From positions 1-64,000 of the forward strand of contig NZ_QUEM01000004.1 of NCBI RefSeq assembly GCF_003477995.1: a stretch of DNA of 64,000 nt. Direction: 5' to 3'. How positions within the stretch are numbered: the first letter of the stretch is position 1; each line of letters begins with the position of its first letter. The DNA is from Bacteroides sp. OF04-15BH (GTDB lineage Bacteria > Bacteroidota > Bacteroidia > Bacteroidales > Bacteroidaceae). The notes below the pieces were generated by a model that worked only from the letters and a program-made list of their open reading frames with translations, was not told where the DNA came from and searched no databases. Made by a program: the position numbers and the translations under genes. Below, piece by piece: positions 53,139-62,453 of this stretch.

Positions 53139-54341
53139 TTACATCTTCAAGAGAGCATCCATTTCTTTCTGTTTAGCCTTGTCGCCCATGATGTAGTACA
53201 CTGTGCTCAAACGGCTAGCCCAACGGCTTACATTGTCCGGCTCCAGTTCTTTCACCTTCAGGAAGAATGGCAAAGCTTTCTCATAATATGCCTTTACCTT
53301 CTTGATCTCTTCATTGTTCTGAGCTGCAGTCAGCTTCTTGTTGTTAGAGATCTTTTCGTTCAGCGCATAACCCTCGTTACAGTAGCATACGCCGGCATTG
53401 TAAAACGCATCAGAGAAAGTAGGATCAATTTCCGTAGTCTTAACGAAATAAGTTACAGCATCTGCAAACTTATTCTGTCCGAAAAGAACCACACCCTTTG
53501 AGTAGTTACCGATCTTGCTCTTCGGATCCTTTGCCAAAAGCTCATCTGCAAAAGCCAGGGCAGAAGCCTCGTCCTTCTTATCCAGATAGTAAGCCAACAG
53601 GTTCTGGGCAACTGTTTCAGCCTTCACACCGCTCAGGGCAAATTCCTTTGAACTCTTTACCCAGTTGGCAGTATCACCCTGCTCCAGGTAAGTGGTAAGG
53701 CGCAACTGACGAACTGTCTCCAGTTCCTTGTCATACTTCAAGGCCTGGTTGATATACTTCTCTACGTTCTGATAGTTCTTGTCGTTATAGGCAGCCAAAC
53801 ATGCGTAGTAAGCAATCTGATTCTCATCAAATACAGAATCCTTCAAGATCTTCGGCTCATTCTCTACCAACTTCACAGTCTGAGGATAGGTCAACCACTT
53901 GTCATAAGCGGTGAAAGCATCGCTATACTGTCTGTTGTTAAAGAAGAACTGTCCGCAGTACATATAGAAAGTACGGAACTTCATGGCGTTGCCCTTGTTC
54001 TTCTGATAGAATTCCTTGTCCTCGTCAAGTTCGTTACACTTCTCGTAAGCATCGATACATGCATAGAGGTTCTTGGCAAACTTCATGGTGTCCAGCGGCT
54101 GACTGGCTGCAGCCTTATTCAGCTCAGCAGCAAAAACACGCTGGTAGATATCACCCTGAACGTCCCAGGCCAAAGCGATTTTCTTAGTCTTTCCGCTCGT
54201 CAGAGCCTCTGTCAATACAGTCTGTGCCTCGTCCAACTTATTTTCCTCGATTAAACTCTGTGCCTTACGGACCAATTTATCCTGACCGAAGGCAGTAGAA
54301 ACAGCCAGCATCAAGGCAATAGAACATAAAATTTTCTTCAT
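53139..54341 (-). CDS. Exported TPR protein
   Basis: 400 aa. A signal peptide (MKKILCSIALMLAVSTAFGQ) is followed by TPR units such as NKLDEAQTVLTEALTSG, DAFTAYDKWL, KSKIGNYSKGVVLFGQNKF and PTFSDAFYNAGVCYCNEGYA. The protein is Lys-rich and probably periplasmic. It is 25 nt downstream of gyrA on the same strand and followed by a second exported TPR protein after 92 nt. Its function is unknown; TPR proteins of this type often scaffold envelope complexes. Confidence 0.85.
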   Translation of the reverse strand: MKKILCSIALMLAVSTAFGQDKLVRKAQSLIEENKLDEAQTVLTEALTSGKTKKIALAWDVQGDIYQRVFAAELNKAAASQPLDTMKFAKNLYACIDAYEKCNELDEDKEFYQKNKGNAMKFRTFYMYCGQFFFNNRQYSDAFTAYDKWLTYPQTVKLVENEPKILKDSVFDENQIAYYACLAAYNDKNYQNVEKYINQALKYDKELETVRQLRLTTYLEQGDTANWVKSSKEFALSGVKAETVAQNLLAYYLDKKDEASALAFADELLAKDPKSKIGNYSKGVVLFGQNKFADAVTYFVKTTEIDPTFSDAFYNAGVCYCNEGYALNEKISNNKKLTAAQNNEEIKKVKAYYEKALPFFLKVKELEPDNVSRWASRLSTVYYIMGDKAKQKEMDALLKM

Positions 54342-54366
54342 AACACTAATGTTTTATATAAAAGAA

Positions 54367-56961
54367 TTAATTGTCACTGTCGTTATCTTCCAATCCGTCG
54401 AACAGAGAGGCCGGTGCCTGTGGCTGCTCCTTTACCGATGCATTCTCAGCGGCATTGTCTGTAGTCTCAACACTTTCTTCCAGTGTTTCGTCTGCCGGAA
54501 TCTCCTCTTCATCCTCTGTCTGTACCTTACATACGCTACTGATATGATCGTTGCGTTTCTCCAGATTGATGAGGCGCACACCCTGAGTGGCACGACCCAT
54601 AATGCGCACGTCAGCCACCTTCAGGCGGATTGTGATACCGCTCTTGTTAATGATCATCAGGTCGTTCTCGTCAGTAACTACCTTGATAGCCACCAGTTTA
54701 CCGGTCTTATCGGTAATATTCAGGGTCTTCACACCCTTGGCACCACGGTTCGTTACGCGATAGTCCTCAATATCCGAGCGTTTACCGTAACCCTGCTCGC
54801 TGACTACCATAATGGTTTCTGTCTTCGGATCGTTCACGCAAACCATTCCTACTACCTCATCGCAACCGTCATCGTCCAGAGTCATACCCTTCACACCGGT
54901 AGCCGTACGGCCCATGCATCTTACGGCAGACTCATGGAAGCGGATGGCGCGACCGTTCTTGTTGGCAATCACGATTTCGTTTTCACCGTTTGTCAGGCGC
55001 ACGCCGATTACGCGGTCGTCCTCACGGATGGTAATGGCGTTCACACCATTCACACGCGGACGGGAATATTCGGTCAGACAAGTCTTCTTGATGATACCGT
55101 TCTTTGTGCAGAATACCACAAAGTGACGGGCGCAGAATTCTGGATCAGCCAGGTTCTTGATTCTCAGACAAGCATTGATGGCATCGTCCGAATCAATATT
55201 CAGCATGTTCTGGATGGCACGTCCCTTGGAGTTCTTCGCACCCTCCGGAATATCGTACACCTTGAGCCAGAAGCAACGTCCCTTCTGGGTAAAGAACAGC
55301 ATGGTGTTGTGCATGGTAGCCGGATAGATGTACTCCACAAAATCCGCATCACGGGTACTGCTACCCTTGCTGCCCACACCGCCACGGGCCTGTGCCTTAA
55401 ACTCAGCCAGCGGCGTACGTTTGATATATCCCATGTGGCTGATGGTGATCACCATCTCGTCATCAGCATAGAAGTCTTCCGGATTGAACTCTTCGCTAGA
55501 GTACACAATCTCAGAACGGCGCTCGTCGCCATACTGCTCTTTCACCTCAACGAGTTCGTCCACAATCACCTTCTTGCACAGCTCGTCATCGCTCAGAATC
55601 TGCTTGTAGTAGGCAATCTTCTGCAACAGATCCTCATATTCCTGACGCAACTTCTCCTGTGACAGGTTGGTAAGCTGAGCCAGACGCATCTCGATGATAG
55701 CCTTAGCCTGCAGATCATCCAGGTTGAAGCGCTCCATCAAGCGGGCCATAGCCTCCTGCGGATCCTTGGCTGCACGGATAATGTGTACCACCTCGTCAAT
55801 GTTGTCGCAGGCAATGATCAGTCCGTCCAGGATGTGTGCACGCTCCTCGGCTTTCTTCAGATCATAACGGGTTCTGCGGATCACCACTTCGCGACGGTGC
55901 TCCACAAAGTTAGAGATACAATTCTTCAGGGTAAGGAGTTTTGGACGTCCCTTCACCAAAGCGATACAGTTCACGCTGAAGCTGGTCTGCAACTGCGTCA
56001 TCTTGAACAGTTTGTTCAGCACCACGTTGGCATTGGCATCCCGCTTCACGTCGAGCACGATACGCATACCCTCGCGGTCAGACTCATCGTTGGCATTGGT
56101 AATACCCTCGATTTTCTTTTCGTTCACCAAGTCAGCGATTGACTTGATCAGTTCGGCTTTGTTTACGCCGTATGGAATTTCGGTAATTACGATCTTGTCG
56201 TGTGATTCACCGGTTTCAATCTCGGCACGTGCTCTCATGACGACACGTCCGCGACCGGTTTCGTATGCATCGCGCACGCCCTGCATACCATAGATGAATC
56301 CTCCGGTCGGGAAGTCCGGAGCCTTGATATATTGCATCAGTCCGTCAATGTCAATTGCCGGATTCTGGATATAAGCCACACAGGCATCGATAACCTCTGA
56401 CAGGTTGTGTGTCGGGATATTGGTAGCCATACCCACGGCAATACCGCTGGCACCGTTCACCAGAAGGTTCGGGATGCGGGTCGGCATCACTGTCGGCTCC
56501 TTCAATGTATCATCGAAGTTGTTCACCATGTCTACCGTCTCTTTCTCCAGATCCTGCATCATGGCCTCACCCATCAGTTGGAGTCGCGCCTCAGTATAAC
56601 GCATGGCCGCTGCGGTATCGCCGTCCACAGAACCGAAGTTACCCTGGCCGTCTACCAGCTTATAGCGCATATTCCATTCCTGGGCCATACGCACCAATGC
56701 TCCGTAAACCGAAGAGTCACCGTGCGGGTGATACTTACCGAGCACCTCACCCACGATACGGGCACATTTCTTATATGGGCGGTCGTGCAGGTTGCCCAGT
56801 TCTTTCATTCCGAAAAGGATACGGCGGTGCACCGGCTTGAATCCGTCACGCACATCAGGGAGCGCACGCGAAACAATTACCGACATCGAATAGTCGATGT
56901 AGGAACTGCGCATCTCGTCCTCAATATTGACCTTTATTATTCTGTCTTGATCTTGCATCAT
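54367..56961 (-). CDS. gyrA: DNA gyrase subunit A
   Basis: 864 aa type IIA topoisomerase subunit. The active-site Tyr is at 122 (AMRYTEARL). The quinolone-determining region reads [18 protein letters not shown], with Asp82, Ser83 and Gly at position 87 in E. coli numbering. The C-terminal beta-pinwheel contains the GyrA box [10 protein letters not shown], which separates gyrase from topoisomerase IV ParC. The tail is acidic. Either ATG (56961 or 56958) may be used. gyrB is not in the window. Confidence 0.97.
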   Translation of the reverse strand: MMQDQDRIIKVNIEDEMRSSYIDYSMSVIVSRALPDVRDGFKPVHRRILFGMKELGNLHDRPYKKCARIVGEVLGKYHPHGDSSVYGALVRMAQEWNMRYKLVDGQGNFGSVDGDTAAAMRYTEARLQLMGEAMMQDLEKETVDMVNNFDDTLKEPTVMPTRIPNLLVNGASGIAVGMATNIPTHNLSEVIDACVAYIQNPAIDIDGLMQYIKAPDFPTGGFIYGMQGVRDAYETGRGRVVMRARAEIETGESHDKIVITEIPYGVNKAELIKSIADLVNEKKIEGITNANDESDREGMRIVLDVKRDANANVVLNKLFKMTQLQTSFSVNCIALVKGRPKLLTLKNCISNFVEHRREVVIRRTRYDLKKAEERAHILDGLIIACDNIDEVVHIIRAAKDPQEAMARLMERFNLDDLQAKAIIEMRLAQLTNLSQEKLRQEYEDLLQKIAYYKQILSDDELCKKVIVDELVEVKEQYGDERRSEIVYSSEEFNPEDFYADDEMVITISHMGYIKRTPLAEFKAQARGGVGSKGSSTRDADFVEYIYPATMHNTMLFFTQKGRCFWLKVYDIPEGAKNSKGRAIQNMLNIDSDDAINACLRIKNLADPEFCARHFVVFCTKNGIIKKTCLTEYSRPRVNGVNAITIREDDRVIGVRLTNGENEIVIANKNGRAIRFHESAVRCMGRTATGVKGMTLDDDGCDEVVGMVCVNDPKTETIMVVSEQGYGKRSDIEDYRVTNRGAKGVKTLNITDKTGKLVAIKVVTDENDLMIINKSGITIRLKVADVRIMGRATQGVRLINLEKRNDHISSVCKVQTEDEEEIPADETLEESVETTDNAAENASVKEQPQAPASLFDGLEDNDSDN

Positions 56962-57103
56962 ACTTTATATAGGCTTTTATTTTCTATTAAAATCGTGTAA
57001 AATTACAATTTTTCTTTTGAACCGGAAAAGAAAAATGACTTTTTAAGCCCATATTTTAATTTTTGACATTTATTACCAATACGTGTATTAAATTAAATAT
57101 TTT

Positions 57104-57119
57104 AGGCACGACTTTTGTA
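57104..57119 (+). promoter_or_regulatory. Sigma-54-like element before clpC
   Basis: AGGCAC-N5-TTGTA resembles the -24/-12 consensus TGGCAC-N5-TTGCW, with one mismatch in each half, including the usually critical C at -12. No good TAnnTTTG box was found in this gap. It lies about 85 nt before the ATG. Weak but specific enough to note. Confidence 0.3.
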
Positions 57120-57204
57120 GTAATATTTAAGTATCAAAAGGCGCACCGCCGGGACTTGACCGGGCGATGTACCGAATCACACAAACAAAATACAACAAAT
57201 TCAA

Positions 57205-59751
57205 ATGATTATGAACAACCAGTTTTCACCTAAAATAACCGAGGTCCTCAATTATAGTAAGGAGGAGGCTCTCCGTCTGCAAAGCAGCACAGTGGACCCG
57301 GAACACATTCTGCTGGGCATCCTGCGCTGCGGTGAAGGCAAGGCTGTAGAAATTCTGAGAGAGATTGTCCCTAATCTGCACACAATCAAGGAACAGCTCG
57401 ATGCCCTTTGCCTTCAGCACCGCCAGAACATGCCGCTTCTGAACGACGAAGACATCCTGCTGAGCGAGAAATCTTCGAAAATCCTGAAATTATGTCTGCT
57501 GGAAGCCCGTTTGCTGAAATCGGATGTAGCCGACACGGAGCATGTTCTCCTGGCTATTCTGAAGGAAAAGGACAACAATGCCTACAGAGTTCTCGACGGC
57601 ATGTCGGTTTCGTATGATGACATTATGAGCAGACTGACACAAAAACCTGACATCAAGTCAGGTCTGGGATTCACGGACGACGAAGAGGAAGATGATTTCG
57701 AGCCGATAGGCAGCTCGGACAAGAATGCGGCACAGGCCGGCGGTTCGGCTGCTGCCGCACAGACCACTTATAAAGCAAGCGGTTCGGGCAACACTCCGGT
57801 GCTCGACAATTTCGGTACCGACCTGACCCGTGCCGCAGCCGAGGGACTGCTCGACCCGGTCATCGGCCGCGAAGACGAGACCATGCGTCTGGCGCAGATT
57901 CTGAGCCGCCGCAAAAAGAACAACCCGATTCTGATCGGTGAGCCCGGTGTCGGAAAATCGGCCATCGTAGAAGGTCTGGCCCTGCGCATCGTGCAGAAGA
58001 AAGTGGCCCGCATTCTGTTCAACAAACGAATTGTGGCCCTCGACATGACTGCCGTTGTGGCCGGAACAAAATACCGCGGACAGTTTGAGGAGCGCATCCG
58101 CAACATCCTGAACGAATTGCAGAAGAATCCGGATGTCATCCTCTTCATCGACGAGATACACACCATCGTGGGCGCCGGTTCGGCTCCGGGCAGCATGGAC
58201 GCCGCCAACATCCTGAAACCGGCTCTGGCGCGCGGCGAAATCCAATGTATCGGTGCCACCACCATCGACGAGTTCAAGAAGAGCATCGAAAAGGACGGTG
58301 CCCTGGAGCGTCGTTTCCAGAAAGTACTGGTAGAACCGACCAGCAACGAGGAAACACTCCGCATTCTGGAGAATATCAAGGACCGTTACGAGGAGCACCA
58401 CAATGTGCGCTACACTCAGGCGGCTCTCGAAGCCTGCGTGAAATACACCGAGCGCTATGTATCCGACCGCTGCTTCCCGGACAAGGCCATCGACGCTCTC
58501 GACGAAGCCGGATCGCGCGTACATTTGTCCAACATCCCGGTTTCCAAGGAAATTGAAGCCAAGGAGCAGGAGGTGGAGCGTCTGAAAACACTGAAAAACG
58601 AGGCGGTAAAGAACCAGAACTTTGAGTTGGCTGCCGACTATCGCGACCAGGAAAGCAGTGCACAGCGCGAACTGGATGTCATGCGCCAGGAATGGGAAAA
58701 GCAGCTCAACAACGAGCGCGTAACTGTGGACGAGGATGATATCGCACGCGTCGTAGCTCTGATGACCGGCATTCCGGTGGAGAAAATCGGAATTACCGAG
58801 GCCGGACGCCTGAAGAATATGGCATCGGAACTCAAGAGCGCCGTCATCGGACAGGACGAGGCTATCGAAAAGCTCGTGAAAGCCATCCAGCGCAGCCGTG
58901 TGGGACTGAAAGACCCGAACAAACCGATCGGCACCTTCATGTTTCTGGGACCGACGGGTGTGGGTAAGACCTATCTGACCAAGAAACTGGCCGAAAGCCT
59001 GTTCGGTTCGGAGGATGCCCTGATCCGTATCGACATGAGCGAATATATGGAGAAGCACACCGTGAGCCGTATGGTGGGAGCGCCTCCGGGGTATGTGGGT
59101 TACGAGGAGGGCGGACAGCTCACCGAAAAGGTACGCCGCAAGCCCTACTCCATTCTGTTACTCGATGAAATCGAGAAAGCGCACTCTGATGTATTCAACA
59201 TTCTGCTGCAGGTGATGGACGAAGGCCGTATGACAGACGGCAACGGCACCACCGTTGACTTCCGCAACACGGTGATTATCATGACTTCCAACTGCGGAAC
59301 GCGCCAGTTGAAAGAGTTCGGCAAGGGAATCGGTTTCAGCACCATCAACGAACCGATCAACAAGGAGCAGAGCCGTTCGGTCATCACCAAGGCCCTCAAC
59401 AAGCAGTTTGCTCCGGAATTCCTGAACCGTCTGGACGAAATCATCAACTTCGACCAGCTCGACAAGGAAAGCATCCGCAAGATTGTAGACATCGAACTCA
59501 AACCGCTTGTGAAGCGCATTCACGAGATGGGCTATAACTTTGAAATCAGTGAAGAAGGCAAAAACTTCCTGGCCGACAAGGGATATGACGTGCAGTACGG
59601 TGCCCGTCCGCTGAAGCGCGCCTTGCAGCACTACATCGAGGATGCGATATGCGAACTGATCATCAACGAAGAGGCCACTCCGGGTGACACCATTTCTGCC
59701 GATCTGGCCGAAACGAAAGATTGCCTGAAGCTGACCGCGAAAAAGGGATAA
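57205..59751 (+). CDS. clpC: ATP-dependent Clp protease ATP-binding subunit ClpC
   Basis: 848 aa Hsp100 unfoldase that feeds ClpP. Two N-terminal Clp_N repeats occupy residues about 5-145. A low-complexity acidic/Ala linker (DDEEEDDFEP, then Ala-rich) comes before AAA-1. AAA-1 has Walker A GEPGVGKSA and Walker B ILFIDEIHTIVGAG. A middle domain with a UVR motif (EAVKNQNFELAADYRDQE) marks ClpC rather than ClpA. AAA-2 has Walker A GPTGVGKT and LLLDEIEKAH, followed by a ClpB_D2-small domain. ATG 57205 or 57211 could start it. It is followed by a strong terminator; clpP is not in the window. Confidence 0.95.
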   Translation: MIMNNQFSPKITEVLNYSKEEALRLQSSTVDPEHILLGILRCGEGKAVEILREIVPNLHTIKEQLDALCLQHRQNMPLLNDEDILLSEKSSKILKLCLLEARLLKSDVADTEHVLLAILKEKDNNAYRVLDGMSVSYDDIMSRLTQKPDIKSGLGFTDDEEEDDFEPIGSSDKNAAQAGGSAAAAQTTYKASGSGNTPVLDNFGTDLTRAAAEGLLDPVIGREDETMRLAQILSRRKKNNPILIGEPGVGKSAIVEGLALRIVQKKVARILFNKRIVALDMTAVVAGTKYRGQFEERIRNILNELQKNPDVILFIDEIHTIVGAGSAPGSMDAANILKPALARGEIQCIGATTIDEFKKSIEKDGALERRFQKVLVEPTSNEETLRILENIKDRYEEHHNVRYTQAALEACVKYTERYVSDRCFPDKAIDALDEAGSRVHLSNIPVSKEIEAKEQEVERLKTLKNEAVKNQNFELAADYRDQESSAQRELDVMRQEWEKQLNNERVTVDEDDIARVVALMTGIPVEKIGITEAGRLKNMASELKSAVIGQDEAIEKLVKAIQRSRVGLKDPNKPIGTFMFLGPTGVGKTYLTKKLAESLFGSEDALIRIDMSEYMEKHTVSRMVGAPPGYVGYEEGGQLTEKVRRKPYSILLLDEIEKAHSDVFNILLQVMDEGRMTDGNGTTVDFRNTVIIMTSNCGTRQLKEFGKGIGFSTINEPINKEQSRSVITKALNKQFAPEFLNRLDEIINFDQLDKESIRKIVDIELKPLVKRIHEMGYNFEISEEGKNFLADKGYDVQYGARPLKRALQHYIEDAICELIINEEATPGDTISADLAETKDCLKLTAKKG

Positions 59752-59768
59752 AACTTTAAACAATAGTT

Positions 59769-59808
59769 AAAATGCCAGCCAGAATATACTGACTGGCATT
59801 TTTTTTGT
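59769..59808 (+). terminator. Terminator after clpC
   Basis: A 10-bp stem AAAATGCCAG/CTGGCATTTT (59769-59778, 59793-59802), then a run of T to 59806. Confidence 0.9.
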
Positions 59809-59853
59809 ACATATCCCGGCAGAAAAACAAACAACAAAAAAACTTATACAACT

Positions 59854-61908
59854 ATGCAGAAAGGTAATATTGGGGTTACAACCGAAAACATTTTCCCCAT
59901 CATCAAGAAATTCTTATATAGTGATCACGAAATCTTCTTGCGCGAAATCGTTTCCAACGCCGTAGACGCAACCCAGAAACTGAAGACCTATGCCAACAAG
60001 GGCGACTTCAGCGGCGAGATGGGCGAACTGAAGGTAACCGTTTCTCTCGACACCGAGAAAGGCACCATCACCGTGAGCGACCGTGGTATCGGTATGACCG
60101 CCGAGGAGATTGAGAAATACATCAACCAGATTGCCTTCTCAGGAGCCAACGACTTCCTGGACAAATATAAAGAGGATGCCAACGCCATCATCGGACACTT
60201 CGGTCTGGGATTCTACTCTTCATTCATGGTGAGCAAGCAGGTAGAAATCGTCACCAAGAGCTATAAGGAAGGCGCACAGGCCGTGAAATGGACCTGCGAC
60301 GGAAGCCCTTCTTACGAACTGACCGAGGTAGAGAAAGCCGACCGCGGTACCGACATCATCATGCACATTGACGACGACTGCAAGGAATTCCTCGACAAAA
60401 ACAAGATTCAGGAGCTGCTGAACAAGTATTGCCGCTTCTTGCCGATTCCGGTAGCTTTCGGAAAGAAAACCGAGTGGAAGGACGGCAAGCAGGTAGAAAC
60501 AGAAGAAGACCTGATTATCAACGATGTGGAGCCACTGTGGACCCGCAAGCCAAGCGACCTGAAGGATGAGGATTACAAGAGCTTCTACCGCACGCTGTAT
60601 CCGATGAGCGACGAGCCTTTGTTCTGGATTCACCTGAATGTGGACTACCCGTTCAACCTGACCGGTATCCTTTACTTCCCGAAAATCAAGAGCAACATGG
60701 AGTTGCAGCGCAACAAGATCCAGCTCTATTGCAACCAGGTTTATGTAACGGATTCGGTAGAAGGTATCGTGCCCGACTTCCTGACTCTGTTGCACGGTGT
60801 CATCGATTCTCCGGACATTCCGTTGAACGTAAGCCGTAGCTACCTGCAGAGCGACAGCAACGTAAAGAAGATCTCTACCTATATCACCAAGAAGGTGAGC
60901 GACCGCTTGCAGAGCATCTTCAAGAACGACCGTAAGGACTTCGAGCAGAAGTGGGACGACATCAAGATTTTCATCAACTACGGTATGCTCACTCAGGACG
61001 ATTTCTATGACAAGGCCAAGAACTTCGCCCTGTTCAAGGACTGCGACGGCAAATACTTCACATTCGAAGAGTATCAGACTCTGATCAAGGACAACCAGAC
61101 CGACAAGGAAGGTAACCTGATTTATCTGTATGCCAACGACCAGGATGCCCAGTACACTTATATCGAAGGCGCCAAGAACAAAGGCTACAGCGTATTGCTG
61201 CTCGACGGACAGCTGGACACTCCGGTAATCTCCATGCTGGAGCGCAAGTTCGAGAAGAGCCGCTTTACCCGTGTGGATGCCGACGCCATCGACCGTTTGA
61301 TCGTGAAGGACAGTGACAACAAGTCAGCCGTAGACGCCGAGACAAGTGCCAAATTGTCATCTATGTTCAAGAGCCAGATGCCGGAAATGAAACAGACCGA
61401 GTTCCAGATCGAGGCACAGAGCATGGGCGAACAGTCTACTCCGGTGCTGATCGTACAGAGCGAGTACATGCGCCGTATGAAAGAGATGGCACAGATCCAG
61501 CCGGGCATGTCTTTCTATGGTGAGATGCCGGATATGTTCACTCTGGTATTGAATACCGACCACCAGCTCATCAAGAATGTGATGGAAGACAGCAAGGAAA
61601 AGACTGCCGAGAGCCTGAAGCCCATCGAGGCCGAAATCAAGGGACTCAGCGCACGTCAGGCTGTTCTGCGCCAGCAGCAGGAGAACAAGAAGCCGGAAGA
61701 GATCACTCAGGAAGAGAAAGATCAGTTGAACCAGTGTGGCAACGATATTCTGGCCCAGGAAAAGAAACGCGACGAAGTGATGGCCGAATATGCAGCCGGA
61801 AACCCAATCGTACATCAGTTGATCGACCTGGCCTTGCTGCAAAACGGCATGCTGAAGGGCGAGGCTCTGAACAAGTTCGTGAAGAGAAGCATCGACCTGA
61901 TCCAGTAA
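59854..61908 (+). CDS. htpG: Molecular chaperone HtpG (Hsp90)
   Basis: 684 aa, longer than E. coli HtpG (624). The N-terminal GHKL ATPase has EIFLREIVSNAVDATQKL, DRGIGMTAEEIEKYI and GHFGLGFYSSFMVSK. Middle and C-terminal dimerisation domains follow. An extra charged coiled stretch near residues 575-650 (QQQENKKPEEITQEEKDQ) is notable. Its short separation from clpC groups two chaperones, but each has its own terminator. Confidence 0.96.
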   Translation: MQKGNIGVTTENIFPIIKKFLYSDHEIFLREIVSNAVDATQKLKTYANKGDFSGEMGELKVTVSLDTEKGTITVSDRGIGMTAEEIEKYINQIAFSGANDFLDKYKEDANAIIGHFGLGFYSSFMVSKQVEIVTKSYKEGAQAVKWTCDGSPSYELTEVEKADRGTDIIMHIDDDCKEFLDKNKIQELLNKYCRFLPIPVAFGKKTEWKDGKQVETEEDLIINDVEPLWTRKPSDLKDEDYKSFYRTLYPMSDEPLFWIHLNVDYPFNLTGILYFPKIKSNMELQRNKIQLYCNQVYVTDSVEGIVPDFLTLLHGVIDSPDIPLNVSRSYLQSDSNVKKISTYITKKVSDRLQSIFKNDRKDFEQKWDDIKIFINYGMLTQDDFYDKAKNFALFKDCDGKYFTFEEYQTLIKDNQTDKEGNLIYLYANDQDAQYTYIEGAKNKGYSVLLLDGQLDTPVISMLERKFEKSRFTRVDADAIDRLIVKDSDNKSAVDAETSAKLSSMFKSQMPEMKQTEFQIEAQSMGEQSTPVLIVQSEYMRRMKEMAQIQPGMSFYGEMPDMFTLVLNTDHQLIKNVMEDSKEKTAESLKPIEAEIKGLSARQAVLRQQQENKKPEEITQEEKDQLNQCGNDILAQEKKRDEVMAEYAAGNPIVHQLIDLALLQNGMLKGEALNKFVKRSIDLIQ

Positions 61909-61941
61909 TTCTGTCAGCAGATTGCAGATTAAATAAGATAA

Positions 61942-61982
61942 CAAACCGCTCCGGACTCCGCAAGGTGTCCGAGAGCGGTTTG
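61942..61982 (+). terminator. Terminator after htpG
   Basis: A 10-bp outer stem CAAACCGCTC/GAGCGGTTTG with an inner CGGAC/GTCCG stem; a moderately T-rich sequence follows. Confidence 0.82.
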
Positions 61983-62355
61983 CTCGTTTCTGTCCCCTTT
62001 TTCAAACAAAATGTAAGCTTCTGAGCCGAAACACGGATTTTGCCTTCGGGGCAAAAGTTTCTTTCCGGTTGAAATCCGAAGCATAAATATACCTCCCGGC
62101 TGCATATTCATGCAGTTTATCGCCATGCAGAGCATGAATATGCAGATTTCCGATGCGGAAAAACCACAATCGGGAAAGAAAAAGATCAGGATGTCTTCAG
62201 CAAATCATCGTCAGGAAACGGCATTTTCCTGCAGATGAACCATCTTCCGGTCCGTTTTGCCGCATTTTCGTACTCCCCGATGCAAGGCATTTTCTTCAAG
62301 ATACACTTTCACAAAAGCGGCTGTTATCCTGTGAATCAGATTCATATAGAAAAAC
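61983..62355. other. Gene-poor gap with a 14-bp palindromic element
   Basis: About 370 nt between the htpG and ABC-F terminators. The main feature is a perfect inverted repeat CTGCATATTCATGC/GCATGAATATGCAG (62100-62113, 62132-62145) whose loop repeats the word ATGCAG. Neither T-run nor ORF accompanies it. Its role is unknown: operator, RNA hairpin or remnant. Confidence 0.5.
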
Positions 62356-62423
62356 AGAAGCCCTGAGACTGGCGAAAATTCTGTCCGCAGGGAATCCCGT
62401 GCGGAAAAATGCCAGTCTCAGGG
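62350..62423 (-). terminator. Terminator of the ABC-F gene
   Basis: 13-bp perfect arms CCCTGAGACTGGC/GCCAGTCTCAGGG (62361-62373, 62411-62423) with a nested TCCGCA/TGCGGA and GGGA/TCCC cruciform. TTTTT follows on the minus strand (62354-62350). Confidence 0.85.
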
Positions 62424-62453
62424 TCTCTGATTATCCTTTTGTCAAAATGTCCG

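Noticed and set aside
57061-57092. TTGACA-N17-TATTAA upstream of clpC as an E. coli-type promoter
   Set aside because: The Bacteroidetes housekeeping sigma factor uses TTTG/TAnnTTTG; AT-rich sequence easily produces such chance matches.
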